Assembly (NCBI RefSeq): GCF_026540895.1
Contig: NZ_JALNUR010000008.1
Span: forward strand, 38,787-102,786
Length of the DNA stretch: 64,000 nt
Direction: 5' to 3'
From: Sphingomonas sp. GM_Shp_1
Lineage (GTDB): Bacteria > Pseudomonadota > Alphaproteobacteria > Sphingomonadales > Sphingomonadaceae
In this document: one piece after another, positions 26,666 through 35,297 of the stretch
Numbering within the stretch: position 1 is the stretch's first letter
How the letters are laid out: each line of letters opens with the position of its first letter
The notes under the pieces: generated by a model
Told to the model about the DNA's origin: nothing
Databases searched by the model: none
Seen by the model: only the letters and a program-made list of their open reading frames with translations
Translations under genes and position numbers: made by a program

Positions 26666-27298
26666 ATGGCTGAAGCGCGGCGATCGGCCCGACCGGTCTA
26701 TATCATCGACGACGATGCGGTCGTCCGCCGGTCCACTTCGTTCCTGCTGTCGAGCGCGCGTTATCAACCGCGCGCATTCATGGCCGCCGGCGATTTTCTG
26801 GATGAGGCGCATCTGCTCGCCCCCGGCTGCGTTCTCGTCGATATTCGCATGCCCGAACTCGATGGCCTGAGCTTTCTCGAGCGTTTTCCCGACGCGCTGC
26901 GCCTGCGCTTTCCCATCATCATGATCACGGCGCATGGCGACCTGCCCAGCGCCGTCCGCGCCATGAAGCTCGGGGCTCGTGATTTCCTGGAGAAGCCGTT
27001 CGAAGAGGCGGCGCTGCTGGGGCTGCTCGGATCGCTGAGCGACGAACTGGCATCGGCGCTTATGGCGGACGGCGCCCGGCAAGACGCTCTCGGCCGTATC
27101 GCCCGGTTGACGCCGCGAGAGTCGGAGTTCCTCCGTACCCTGGTCGAGGGACAATCGACCAAGCAGGCCGCCCACGCGCTCGGCATCAGCGTCAGGACGG
27201 CCGAGATGCATCGCGGCAATCTGTTCGATCACCTCGGCGTCCGGTCGGTGGCCGAGGCGATCCGTATTGCCGTACAGGCGGGCTGGCTGCCTCGATGA
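26666..27298 (+). CDS. FixJ/NarL-type response regulator
   Basis: 210 residues. The receiver domain (1-125) has acidic pair Asp15-Asp16 (VYIIDDDAVV), phospho-acceptor Asp59 (CVLVDIRMPELDG), Thr in IMITAHGD and Lys in LEKPFEE. The C-terminal LuxR-type helix-turn-helix has LTPRESEFLRTLVEGQSTKQAAHALGISVRTAEMHRGN. The 'RT-A-E-M-HR' recognition helix is that of FixJ-like regulators. It is transcribed divergently from the multi-PAS kinase and very probably receives phosphate from it. Target genes are unknown; the adjacent PilZ and BLUF genes are candidates only by position. Confidence 0.92.
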   Translation: MAEARRSARPVYIIDDDAVVRRSTSFLLSSARYQPRAFMAAGDFLDEAHLLAPGCVLVDIRMPELDGLSFLERFPDALRLRFPIIMITAHGDLPSAVRAMKLGARDFLEKPFEEAALLGLLGSLSDELASALMADGARQDALGRIARLTPRESEFLRTLVEGQSTKQAAHALGISVRTAEMHRGNLFDHLGVRSVAEAIRIAVQAGWLPR

Positions 27299-27316
27299 GG
27301 CTGCGGGCAGCGACGC

Positions 27317-27946
27317 CTAGATGCAACTAAGCGAGCCAAGGTCTTCGACGCTGAAGATTTCGGTGAGCGCGATGCCCGCAATCCCGTCCTTCGACCAGCG
27401 GACGACGCCGCGCCGTTCGACGCCTGGTGTGAGCAGAACCTTCACCGTAAGCCCCGAATGGAAACTGCCATCGTGGGCGATCTTCATCCCGCATTGCGAC
27501 ACGTCCCGCAATGCGGCGACACTCAACCCATGCTCCGAAGAGATAACGACCTTCTTGCTATGCACGAGCCGCAAGGGGCGCGCGCGTCCCGACCGGCGTT
27601 CCTCGAAGAGGCGGCGCAATAGTGCGGCGCTGTCGATCGCATGGAGCAGCCGGAGGCCGCAGCGATTCTGATCGTGCCAGACGACGGTCCCGGTCAGGCT
27701 GCAAGCCTCCGACAGATCGACCCGCACCTGGTCCCCCAGGCAAAGAGGGAGCGAGGTCGTGATCATCAGCCCCTCGTCCGATATATTCTGAACGCGAGCC
27801 AGTCCCTGATCGCCACGCGCCGTGACGCGAGCCACCCGATAGACCGTGCGCAGGCGCGACGCGCGACGGCGTTCGCCGGGCATGATTGTTCCCAGCGTCG
27901 AAACCGGCCGCTGGTCGATGCGTGCGAGTTGATTTGAACGATGCAT
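27317..27946 (-). CDS. Tandem PilZ-domain protein (c-di-GMP binding)
   Basis: About 209 residues from the preferred start MHRSNQLARI, which follows GGGAGG by six bases; the open frame starts 39 codons earlier without a ribosome site. The first PilZ domain has the c-di-GMP motifs RRASR (RxxxR) and NISDEG (D/NxSxxG). A second, weaker PilZ-like unit follows about residue 120 with DVSQCG and GVVRWSKDGIAGIAL. It probably acts as a c-di-GMP receptor controlling motility or surface polysaccharide. It is convergent with the response regulator gene (18-bp gap) and divergent from the BLUF gene. Confidence 0.82.
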   Translation of the reverse strand: MHRSNQLARIDQRPVSTLGTIMPGERRRASRLRTVYRVARVTARGDQGLARVQNISDEGLMITTSLPLCLGDQVRVDLSEACSLTGTVVWHDQNRCGLRLLHAIDSAALLRRLFEERRSGRARPLRLVHSKKVVISSEHGLSVAALRDVSQCGMKIAHDGSFHSGLTVKVLLTPGVERRGVVRWSKDGIAGIALTEIFSVEDLGSLSCI

Positions 27947-28117
27947 GGTCATCCTCCCTGCGACGGGAGTGGCAGACCGGGCGGGAGGATTGCAGACGAA
28001 AAAATTACGAGGATCGCCGTTAGCATTTCGTAAACCATCCCGGCTGCGACGCCCATTGCTCAAGGGAATTCAGGTCGTTATTGGCACGGCACGAACCTTC
28101 AACCTGCGTCCTTTGCT

Positions 28118-28543
28118 ATGTTGGCGACCTGGCTATACCTCAGCACATCCAACCTTTCGGACCGTGAACAGGTCGCAGCGATCGATCTGATCGTTGCAGT
28201 GTCGAGACGCCGTAACGTCGATCTGAAGGTGACCGGCGCGCTGATCTTCTCCGGCTCGCGCTTCGCCCAATGGATAGAAGGGCCGCCCGACAACGTCACG
28301 GCTTTGCGAACGGCCATCGAACGGGACACCCGCCATGCGAACGTCCAGACACTCGAGGCGGGGAAAGTCGCCAATCGACAGTTTGCGGGCTGGTCGCTTG
28401 CCTATTCGGGACAGTCGACATTCGTCGATCGCGAGTTGCAGCGGGTGGACGAACGGCTGCCGCTGGATGCCGGGGGCGCGATGCGGGACCTCAAGCTCGT
28501 ACTGACGGAATTCTCGCGGACCGGCGGCATAAAGGGGTTCTGA
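28118..28543 (+). CDS. BLUF-domain blue-light sensor, single-domain
   Basis: 141 residues forming one BLUF domain that binds FAD. The photochemical residues are visible: Tyr7 in LYLSTS, Asn33 in RRNVDLKVTG, Gln51 in FAQWIEG and Trp in FAGWSLAYSG. Other family marks are the TGALIFSG strand and the RDTRHANVQTL helix-strand turn. Length matches short BLUF proteins (PixD/YcgF N-domain size) with a C-terminal helical cap, so it must signal through a partner protein. The nearby PilZ gene, divergent and 171 bp away, suggests light control of a c-di-GMP output, but a direct contact is speculative. Confidence 0.88.
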   Translation: MLATWLYLSTSNLSDREQVAAIDLIVAVSRRRNVDLKVTGALIFSGSRFAQWIEGPPDNVTALRTAIERDTRHANVQTLEAGKVANRQFAGWSLAYSGQSTFVDRELQRVDERLPLDAGGAMRDLKLVLTEFSRTGGIKGF

Positions 28544-29012
28544 GCAGCGCGGCGATAGCGATATTCTCGCAAGGGGATCCGGACGCCAGCGAGGAGGCAA
28601 AAACACCTCCCGAAGGGACGCGGCGGCCGGAACGTTACCGCGCCAGTGGTCGCCGTCGCGTCGGAGGCAGGCGAACGGCCTACCCGGCCCGCTGCGTCCG
28701 CGGGGAGGTGTTGACCAGGCTGCCATTGGTCGAATTGCCGTGCATCAAGAGCCTAATCGCCATGGCATGACAAGCGTTCCGCCGGTTACGAACCGGTTTC
28801 ATCGACATAACAAACAAGTTGCAATTTAGCGCCGATTAGTTTTCATTTTGATTCATTCGCCGATCGAGCGAATGACCGAAAGTTGCGTGACGATCCATTT
28901 GGATTGTCCCGGGACCTGTGATCCTGGCGCCGAGGGGATGCTGACGGGTGGGTGTGACGGCGTTTCGCCGTCCGCTGCTTCAGCATCTGGACCGAGGGGG
29001 GAACAGGACGGC
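28544..29012. other. Intergenic region with a small perfect dyad
   Basis: No recognisable gene. At 28782-28796 CCGGTT and AACCGG flank an ACG loop and are followed by TTTC; it could be a weak terminator for the BLUF gene or an operator for the amine oxidase. The region after 28797 is comparatively AT-rich and probably holds the amine-oxidase promoter. Open frames running through from 28848 lack resemblance to the family until the Tat signal. Confidence 0.4.
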
Positions 29013-30608
29013 ATGGCAACACGGCGAGCGGTACTGGGCAAATTGGGAATGTTGGCGGGGATCGGCCCGATGATGGGCGCGATGCAGGCGCTCGGAATCG
29101 CGGGGATCGCCCATGCGCAAACCTGGGAACCCCTGCCCCAGGGGCTGGGGCGCGGGCGGCATGTCGTCGTGCTGGGGGCGGGCATCGCCGGGCTGACCTC
29201 CGCTTATGAGCTGGAGCAGGCGGGTTTCCTGGTCACCCTGCTGGAGGCGCGCGACCGCGTCGGCGGACGCGCCTGGACGGTGCGCGACGGCGACCGGATC
29301 GAGATGAACGGCGAGGATACGCAGACCGCGCGCTTCTCCGACGGCATTTATTTCAACGCCGGACCGGCCCGTATCCCCAGCTTTCACCAGGGGCTGCTCG
29401 GGTACGCCAAGAAATTCGGCGTGCCGATGGAGGTAGAAGTCAATTCCAGCCGATCAGCCTATATCATGGGCGATGACGGGTCGAAGATCCGGATGCGCAC
29501 CGCGATCAACGACATGCGCGGCCGGATCGCGGAGTTGCTGGCCAAGGCGATCAACCAGGGCTCGCTGGACCGGGAACTCAGCGCGGTCGATCGCGAGCGG
29601 CTGATGCCGTTCCTGAAGGCCTATGGCGATCTCGACGCGGACGGTAGTTTCAAGGGGAGCGAACGCTCGGGCTTCGGCACCGCGCCGGGCGCGGGCGTCA
29701 CCTTCGCCTCGCCGTCGACCGCGATGCCCCTCGACCAGCTGCTCGCCAACCAGCGTCTGCCGATGACATTGTTCGAGGACAATCTGTACATGCAGGCGAC
29801 GATGTTCGAGCCGGTGGGCGGCATGGACCGCATCCATGCGGGCTTCGACCGCCATCTGCGCCGTCCCGCGCTGCTCGGTGCCGAAGTGACGGAGATTCGG
29901 CAGAAACCGGCGGGGGTCGATGTCGTCTATCGCGACCGGAGCAGCGGCGTGGTCACCACCGTCGCCGCCGACTATCTGATCTGCACTATTCCCTTCCCCG
30001 TGCTGGCGGGCATCGCCACCAACTTCTCCCCCCGGCTGAAGCGCACCATCGCCGAGGTGAAGTATGATTATTCCAACAAGGTCGCCTTTGAGAGCCCGCG
30101 CTTCTGGGAACGCGAACAGATTTATGGCGGCATCTCGTTCGTCGGCGGGCCGACCACGCTGGTCTGGTATCCGTCGGCGGGGCTGCACAGCGAGCGCGGC
30201 ATGATCCTGGGCTGCTATAGCTCCGGCCCGGCCGCCGCCGAGTTCCAGAAGCGCCCCATCGCCGAGCAGATCGCCTTTTCGCGCGGCGTCATCGACCGGC
30301 TTCACCCCGGGCACGGCGCCGACTGCGTCAACGGCCTGGCGGTCAACTGGCACAAAATTCCCTTCAGCCTGGGGCCCTGGCCCGACTGGAACGCCGGAAG
30401 TGCCAATGGCCGGCAGGAGGGGCATATCGACACCCCCGCCTATCGCTTCCTCCAGGAGCCGGAGGGTCGCGTCTATTTCGCCGGCGCGGCGCTGAGCCAG
30501 ACGCCGGGTTGGCAGGAAGGCGGCATCCAGTCGGCCCAGCGGCAGGTGAGTGCCCTCGCCCGGCGCGTCGCCAGCGAGGGGCCGGCCGCGGCCAGACGCG
30601 CGGCCTGA
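29013..30608 (+). CDS. Tat-exported flavin monoamine/L-amino-acid oxidase
   Basis: 531 residues from MATRRAVLGKLGMLAG, a twin-arginine signal that follows the ribosome site GGGGGGAAC; upstream in-frame codons look non-coding. The mature part has the FAD motif HVVVLGAGIAGLTSAYELEQAG and LLEARDRVGGRAWT, a substrate region with FEPVGGMDRIHAGF, and the C-terminal FAD contact EGRVYFAGAALSQTPGWQEGGIQSA. This is the amine oxidase (PF01593) fold, converting amines or amino acids to imines with release of H2O2. Export by Tat puts the reaction in the periplasm. The following genes encode a TonB receptor and an exported RidA, a fitting partner for imine breakdown. Confidence 0.9.
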   Translation: MATRRAVLGKLGMLAGIGPMMGAMQALGIAGIAHAQTWEPLPQGLGRGRHVVVLGAGIAGLTSAYELEQAGFLVTLLEARDRVGGRAWTVRDGDRIEMNGEDTQTARFSDGIYFNAGPARIPSFHQGLLGYAKKFGVPMEVEVNSSRSAYIMGDDGSKIRMRTAINDMRGRIAELLAKAINQGSLDRELSAVDRERLMPFLKAYGDLDADGSFKGSERSGFGTAPGAGVTFASPSTAMPLDQLLANQRLPMTLFEDNLYMQATMFEPVGGMDRIHAGFDRHLRRPALLGAEVTEIRQKPAGVDVVYRDRSSGVVTTVAADYLICTIPFPVLAGIATNFSPRLKRTIAEVKYDYSNKVAFESPRFWEREQIYGGISFVGGPTTLVWYPSAGLHSERGMILGCYSSGPAAAEFQKRPIAEQIAFSRGVIDRLHPGHGADCVNGLAVNWHKIPFSLGPWPDWNAGSANGRQEGHIDTPAYRFLQEPEGRVYFAGAALSQTPGWQEGGIQSAQRQVSALARRVASEGPAAARRAA

Positions 30609-30612
30609 GCCC

Positions 30613-30643
30613 GGCGGGGCGGGCGCCAAGCCCCCGCCCCGCC
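30613..30643 (+). terminator. G/C-rich hairpin after the amine oxidase gene
   Basis: GGCGGGGCGGGC and a matching GCCC...CCGCCCCGCC arm enclose a short loop directly after the stop codon. The stem is very stable, but only CTTCCT follows rather than a T-run, so it may be an attenuating or rho-assisted terminator between the oxidase and the receptor gene. Confidence 0.5.
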
Positions 30644-30932
30644 GCTTCCTGAAATCAACAACAAGAATTCATCCGGCTCCGCATTAACGGAAGCCGTACC
30701 ATTCGCGCATCTTGCAAGTATTGACGGCATACGTGTTGCAGATTTGCGACATTCATCGAGGAAATGTATAACGCCGCAAATGATGACCTTGCCATGACCA
30801 AGCATTCATCAAATCATGAGCATTGGGAAATCACTTCCATCTACGGATATGTCGTCACGACCACATCATAAAATCAAAAAGACATGATTGGGAGGGGATC
30901 CTGTTTGTTGCGCTACAACAAGGGGGATAACC
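30644..30932. other. AT-richer leader of the TonB receptor gene
   Basis: About 290 bp, clearly less GC-rich than its surroundings, without an open frame of interest. It probably contains the receptor promoter, so this receptor may be transcribed separately from the amine oxidase. I could not pick out convincing promoter boxes. Confidence 0.35.
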
Positions 30933-33524
30933 ATGATGAATCGCCATGCCGTGTCCTATATCGCATTGACGACCTGCCTGCTGTTCGGAGCGAGCACCGC
31001 CGCATCGGCGCAAGTGACCTCCGGCCTGACGCCCGTCTCCGCGACGACCATGTCCGATCCGGAGCCCGATCCCACGGAGGCCGCCCCCGCGCAGAAGGGC
31101 GATGAGATCATCGTCACCGGTACCCGCGCGACCGGCATCACCGCCGCCGAAAGCGCCGCCCCGATCAAGGTCCTGGGCGAAGAGGCGCTCAGCCATGTCG
31201 GCCAGCCCAACCTCAACCAGGTGCTGACCCAGCTCGTCCCCTCCTTCGTCGCACAGGCGTTCGGCGGCGACACCGCCAATCTGACGCTGTCGGCGCGGCT
31301 GCGCGGCCTCAGCCCCAACCACACGCTGGTGCTGGTCAACGGCAAACGGCGACACGGCACCTCGAACCTCGCGGTCCTCGGCGGACCTTTCCAGGGCGCG
31401 GCGACGGCCGACCTCGACCTGATCAGCCCCTCCTCGATCAAGCGCATCGAAGTGCTGGAGGACGGCGCGGCGGCCCAATATGGCTCGGACGCGATCGCGG
31501 GCGTCATCAACGTCATCCTGAAGGACGATGCGTCGGGCGGCGACGGCTATATTACCGCAGGCAAGAATTACGACGTCGGCGGCGACACGTTGGCGGGCAC
31601 GCTCCACCTGGCGACCAAGGTCGGCGAGACGGGCTATTTCAACGTCACCGCCTTTCACCGCTTCCACGATTTCACCCAGATCGGCGGGCTCGACCGGCGC
31701 GTGACCGACAGCAGCGGCGCGCTGTTGACCGCGACGTCCAATCCCTCGCTCAATGCCCTTCAGCGACAACTCTATCCGCTGATGGACAATTTCCCTTACG
31801 TCAACAGGATCAACGGCGATGCCCAATCCTGGCTGACGAACCTTCAATACAATACCGCCTACGACTTCGGCGATGTCGAGGTCTACAGCTTCGGCACCTA
31901 TTCCAAGCGGATCGCCAGCGCTCGCCAGAATGTCCGCGTACCGACCCGCGTGTCGCGTACCGTCGGGGGCGTGACGACCTATTTCGATCCCAATGGCGAC
32001 AACCCGGTCAACGGCTTTACCCCGCGCGAGAAGATCCGCGAGGACGACATGGCCTTTACCGGCGGCGTGCGCGGCACCGTCAGCGGTTTCCAATATGACC
32101 TGTCGACGACCTTCGGCCAGGACAAGGCCGAAATCTACACCGTCGATTCGGCCAATGCCTCGCTCTATGCCGATACCGGCTTCACCCCGACCAGCTTCTA
32201 TAACGGCTTCTTCAAGTCGACCGAGTTCACGGTGAACGCCGACGTCCGGCGCGAGATCGAGGCCGGGCTGGCGACACCGATCAACGTCGCGTTCGGTGCG
32301 GAATATCGCCGCAACGTCTATGAGATCGGATCGGGCGATCCCGGATCGATCTACAAGGAAGGCGGCCAGGCCTATCCCGGCTTCCGTCCCTCCGACGCGG
32401 GCGTGAACAGCAGGACCGCCAAGTCGCTCTATCTCGACCTGGCGACCAATCCGGTCGAGGCGCTGAAGGTCGACGTCGCCGGGCGCTATGAGAATTATTC
32501 CGATTTCGGCGACCAGTTCATCTACAAGGCGACGGGGCGCTACGACTTCTCCGACGCCTTCGCGCTGCGCGGCACGGTGTCGACCGGCTTCCGCGCGCCG
32601 ACGCTCGCCGAATCCTATTATTCCGCGACCAACGTCTCGCCGACAGCAGCCTTCGTGCAGTTGCCGGCCAACTCGGCGGCGGCCAAGCTGATCGGCTTCC
32701 AGAATCTGAAGCCCGAGAAATCGACCAACTATTCGCTCGGCACCGTCATCCGCCCGCTGCCCGCCCTGACGATCACGCTCGACGCCTATCAGGTGAAGAT
32801 CCGCGACCGCATCCTGGGTACCGGCTCGATCTTCGGCAGTGGCGGCGCGGTCAATTTCGGGATCGTGCGCGACGCGATCATCGCCAATGGCAATGTGCTC
32901 GACCCGACGGTCAGCCAGACCGGCATCAACATCTTCACCAACGGCGCGGATACCCGCACCCGCGGTGTCGACCTGGTGGTCAGCTATAACTCGGACTTCG
33001 GCGATGCGGGCAAGGCGCTCTGGACGATCGCGGGTAATTACAACGAGACCAAGCTGCAACGCCTGATCGCCGCGCCCGCGACGCTGACCAATCCCGCCAA
33101 CGGACAGATCATCCCGCTGTTCAACCTGGGCGCACAATCCAATATCGAAACCGCGTCGCCCAGGGTGAAGGTGATCACCTCGGTTCTGTACAGCATCGAC
33201 AAATTCTCGGCGACGTTGCGCGGCACCGTCTATGGCAAAAGCTCGGCTCAGTTGAGCCCCGATGGCGGCACCTTCTACAACCAGACGATCGGCACTGCGT
33301 TCATCGGCGATGTCGAGTTGAACTACGACATTTCGCCCTCGCTCGGCCTCGCCCTGGGCGCCAACAACGTCTTCAACAAGAAGCCGCCGACGATCCCGCT
33401 GGTGCCCGGCACCACCAACCAGACGCTGGTCAATGGCGGCAACGTGCTCGACGCGCCGCTGACCTTCAGCCCCTATGGCATCAACGGCGGTTATTATTAC
33501 GCCCGAATCAACGTCAGCTTCTGA
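30933..33524 (+). CDS. TonB-dependent receptor of the amine-oxidase cluster
   Basis: 863 residues from MMNRHAVSYIALTTCLLFG, preceded by AAGGGGGATAACC; a signal peptide ends AASAQ. The TonB box DEIIVTGTRATG is followed by a plug with LVPSFVAQAFGGDTANLTLS, LRGLSPNHTLVLVNGKRRH and IKRIEVLEDGAAAQYGSDAIAG, and a barrel that closes YYYARINVSF. The plug wording 'LRGLSPNHTLVLVNGKRRH' is characteristic of a receptor clade in sphingomonads and Caulobacter whose substrates are mostly unknown. It sits between a periplasmic amine oxidase and an exported RidA, suggesting an amine, amino acid or peptide-like substrate. No STN domain is present. Confidence 0.9.
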   Translation: MMNRHAVSYIALTTCLLFGASTAASAQVTSGLTPVSATTMSDPEPDPTEAAPAQKGDEIIVTGTRATGITAAESAAPIKVLGEEALSHVGQPNLNQVLTQLVPSFVAQAFGGDTANLTLSARLRGLSPNHTLVLVNGKRRHGTSNLAVLGGPFQGAATADLDLISPSSIKRIEVLEDGAAAQYGSDAIAGVINVILKDDASGGDGYITAGKNYDVGGDTLAGTLHLATKVGETGYFNVTAFHRFHDFTQIGGLDRRVTDSSGALLTATSNPSLNALQRQLYPLMDNFPYVNRINGDAQSWLTNLQYNTAYDFGDVEVYSFGTYSKRIASARQNVRVPTRVSRTVGGVTTYFDPNGDNPVNGFTPREKIREDDMAFTGGVRGTVSGFQYDLSTTFGQDKAEIYTVDSANASLYADTGFTPTSFYNGFFKSTEFTVNADVRREIEAGLATPINVAFGAEYRRNVYEIGSGDPGSIYKEGGQAYPGFRPSDAGVNSRTAKSLYLDLATNPVEALKVDVAGRYENYSDFGDQFIYKATGRYDFSDAFALRGTVSTGFRAPTLAESYYSATNVSPTAAFVQLPANSAAAKLIGFQNLKPEKSTNYSLGTVIRPLPALTITLDAYQVKIRDRILGTGSIFGSGGAVNFGIVRDAIIANGNVLDPTVSQTGINIFTNGADTRTRGVDLVVSYNSDFGDAGKALWTIAGNYNETKLQRLIAAPATLTNPANGQIIPLFNLGAQSNIETASPRVKVITSVLYSIDKFSATLRGTVYGKSSAQLSPDGGTFYNQTIGTAFIGDVELNYDISPSLGLALGANNVFNKKPPTIPLVPGTTNQTLVNGGNVLDAPLTFSPYGINGGYYYARINVSF

Positions 33525-33583
33525 TAGGGTTTTGGCGGGCGTCACCCCGGCGCCCGCCAGCCTTGCTTACCGGAGATCCATCC

Positions 33584-34096
33584 ATGTCGTTCCGTCTGCT
33601 CGCTGCCCCCGTCCTTGCGCTGGCCCTATGCGGCGCGTCCGCCGCCTTCACGCAGAGCGGCCCCGTCACCCGCCACGCCAACACGCCTCCCGGCCTGATC
33701 CTTCAGGGGGTGACGGTGAAGCCCGGCGGGACGATGCTCTACCTTTCGGGCCAGCTTGCCTCGCCGATCGACCCAACCGCCAAGACGCCGCCCGCGCAGC
33801 TGACCATCGCCGACTTCGGCGACACCAAGACGCAGACGGTCAGTGTCCTGAACAAGATCAAGACGATCCTCGCCGCGCGCGGCTTCTCGATGGCGGACAT
33901 CATCAAGATGACCGTATTCGTCGCGGGCGATCCCAAGCTGGGCGGCAAGATGGACTTTGCGGGCATGAACGACGGGTTCAAGCAATTCTTCGGCACGCCC
34001 GAAAACCCCAACACCGTCGCCCGCTCGACGGTGCAGGTCGCCGCGCTCGCCGGCCCCGCCTTCCTCGTCGAAATCGAGGTGACAGCGGCGAAGTGA
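33584..34096 (+). CDS. Exported RidA-family enamine/imine deaminase
   Basis: 170 residues from MSFRLLAAPVLALALCG, which follows GGAGA; the upstream Met lacks a ribosome site. A Sec signal peptide precedes a RidA/YjgF/UK114 domain: NKIKTILAARGFSMADIIKMTVFVAG, and TVARSTVQVAALAGPAFLVEIEVTA, where Arg147 and Glu164 match the catalytic Arg105 and Glu120 of RidA. RidA proteins hydrolyse reactive enamine/imine products of amino-acid and amine oxidation. Most are cytosolic; here export matches the Tat-exported amine oxidase two genes upstream, so both would work in the periplasm on the same substrate flow. An Arg-containing active site argues for a working enzyme. Confidence 0.9.
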   Translation: MSFRLLAAPVLALALCGASAAFTQSGPVTRHANTPPGLILQGVTVKPGGTMLYLSGQLASPIDPTAKTPPAQLTIADFGDTKTQTVSVLNKIKTILAARGFSMADIIKMTVFVAGDPKLGGKMDFAGMNDGFKQFFGTPENPNTVARSTVQVAALAGPAFLVEIEVTAAK

Positions 34097-34198
34097 CCGC
34101 TCGGGCCGTCGATTCCGTTCGGCGCGATCGGCGGCCCAAAGACTCGACCGTAGCGATCCGATTCCGCCTCTCGCGAACGGATCGATCGGAGCGTCGAA

Positions 34199-34591
34199 TT
34201 ACGGATTCCGCTCCTGGCTCGCATCATAGCGCATGCGGGCGTCCTGTATGGTTTCCTGATGGGCGTTCGCCCACAGGGTGATCGCCATGACCGGCGCGAG
34301 CAGCGACCGTCCGACATCCGTCAGCTCATAATCCACGCGCGGCGGGATGGTGGGAAAGAGCGTCCGCTTCACCAACCCGTCGCGTTCCAGTCCGCGCAAA
34401 GTGATCGTCAGCATCCGCTGCGAGATGCCTTCGATCCGACGCCGCAGTTCGTTGAACCGGACCGGCCCGTCCTTCAGCGTCGCGATGATGTAGAGGCTCC
34501 ATTTGTCGCCGACGAGGTCCAGGATCTCGCGCACCATCCGGCAGTCGGTTTCCTGGCCGGGGGTAGGAAAATCCATGTCACCTGGTGTCAT
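34199..34591 (-). CDS. HxlR-family transcriptional regulator
   Basis: 130 residues. The winged helix-turn-helix of HxlR/DUF24 is clear: [51 protein letters not shown] and the wing with [15 protein letters not shown]. The conserved redox-sensing Cys near the N-terminus is present (TDCRMV, Cys17). Members such as YodB and HypR repress azoreductase and quinone reductase genes and react to electrophiles through this Cys. It is divergent from an azoreductase gene 86 bp away, the same arrangement. A second ATG five codons in, preceded by AGGTGAC, could also be the start. Confidence 0.9.
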   Translation of the reverse strand: MTPGDMDFPTPGQETDCRMVREILDLVGDKWSLYIIATLKDGPVRFNELRRRIEGISQRMLTITLRGLERDGLVKRTLFPTIPPRVDYELTDVGRSLLAPVMAITLWANAHQETIQDARMRYDASQERNP

Positions 34592-34622
34592 TCAAGTGCC
34601 TTCTTGCGGGGGTCTTGCCGGT

Positions 34623-34653
34623 CACTTTATTAGTGTCAGTAACAAATCGTTAC
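34623..34653. promoter_or_regulatory. Candidate HxlR operator dyads between the regulator and azoreductase genes
   Basis: CACT-TTATT-AGTG (34623-34635) and GTAAC-AAATC-GTTAC (34639-34653) are two adjacent inverted repeats. The first resembles the TACT-N-AGTA sites of DUF24 regulators. They lie between the divergent starts, where a repressor could control both promoters. Confidence 0.4.
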
Positions 34654-34677
34654 CACCCTGATCCCGCTGGAGCAACC

Positions 34678-35295
34678 ATGACCAACATCCTTCTCGTGAC
34701 GTCGAGCCCCCGTGGTGCCGAGAGCCTGTCCACCCGCTTCGCGACCGAGATCGCCGAGGGTCTTCGGACCCGTTCGGGCGGTACACTCGTCACCCGTGAC
34801 CTTGCGGCGGCCCCGCCCCCGCATATCGGCCCGGCCTATATCCATGGCCGTGTCGCGGCCCCCGAGGCTCGCATACCCGAGCAGGCCGAAGCGGTCGGCC
34901 TGGCGCAGGCGCTGGTCGAGGAGGTGAAGGCCGCCGACGTGATCGTCCTGGGATCGGGCATGATCAATTTCGGCCTTTCATCACAGCTCAAGGCCTGGTT
35001 CGATCACATCACCTGGCCGGGCGTGACCTTCGGCTATGGCGACACTGGTCCGGAAGGGTTGCTGACCGGCAAGAAGGTCTATCTGGTCACGGCCACGGGC
35101 GGCGTCTTCTCGGACGGGCCCTGGGCCCCGTTCGATTTCCAGACCGGCTATCTGCGCCACCTGCTGGGCTTCATCGGCCTGACCGACGTCGAAGTCATCC
35201 GCGTGGAGGGCACCGCCTTCGGACCGGACGCGACCCAGGCAGCCATCGCCGCCACCGAAATCCGGCTTCGCTCGGTTCTGGAAAAAGCCGCCTGA
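34678..35295 (+). CDS. azoR: FMN-dependent NADH:quinone oxidoreductase / azoreductase
   Basis: 205 residues from [13 protein letters not shown] after CTGGAGCAACC. The flavodoxin-like fold aligns along its length with E. coli AzoR: phosphate-binding [37 protein letters not shown] (M-x-N-F at the FMN face), [19 protein letters not shown] and [17 protein letters not shown]. It reduces quinones and azo compounds by two electrons and protects against electrophile stress. It leads a probable operon with an NmrA-like reductase and a DsbA-like protein, under the divergent HxlR regulator. Confidence 0.93.
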   Translation: MTNILLVTSSPRGAESLSTRFATEIAEGLRTRSGGTLVTRDLAAAPPPHIGPAYIHGRVAAPEARIPEQAEAVGLAQALVEEVKAADVIVLGSGMINFGLSSQLKAWFDHITWPGVTFGYGDTGPEGLLTGKKVYLVTATGGVFSDGPWAPFDFQTGYLRHLLGFIGLTDVEVIRVEGTAFGPDATQAAIAATEIRLRSVLEKAA

Positions 35296-35297
35296 TC

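Noticed and set aside
30855..33545. 896-codon minus-strand frame opposite the amine-cluster TonB receptor
   Set aside because: Shadow of the receptor; no signal, domain or ribosome site, despite its length.
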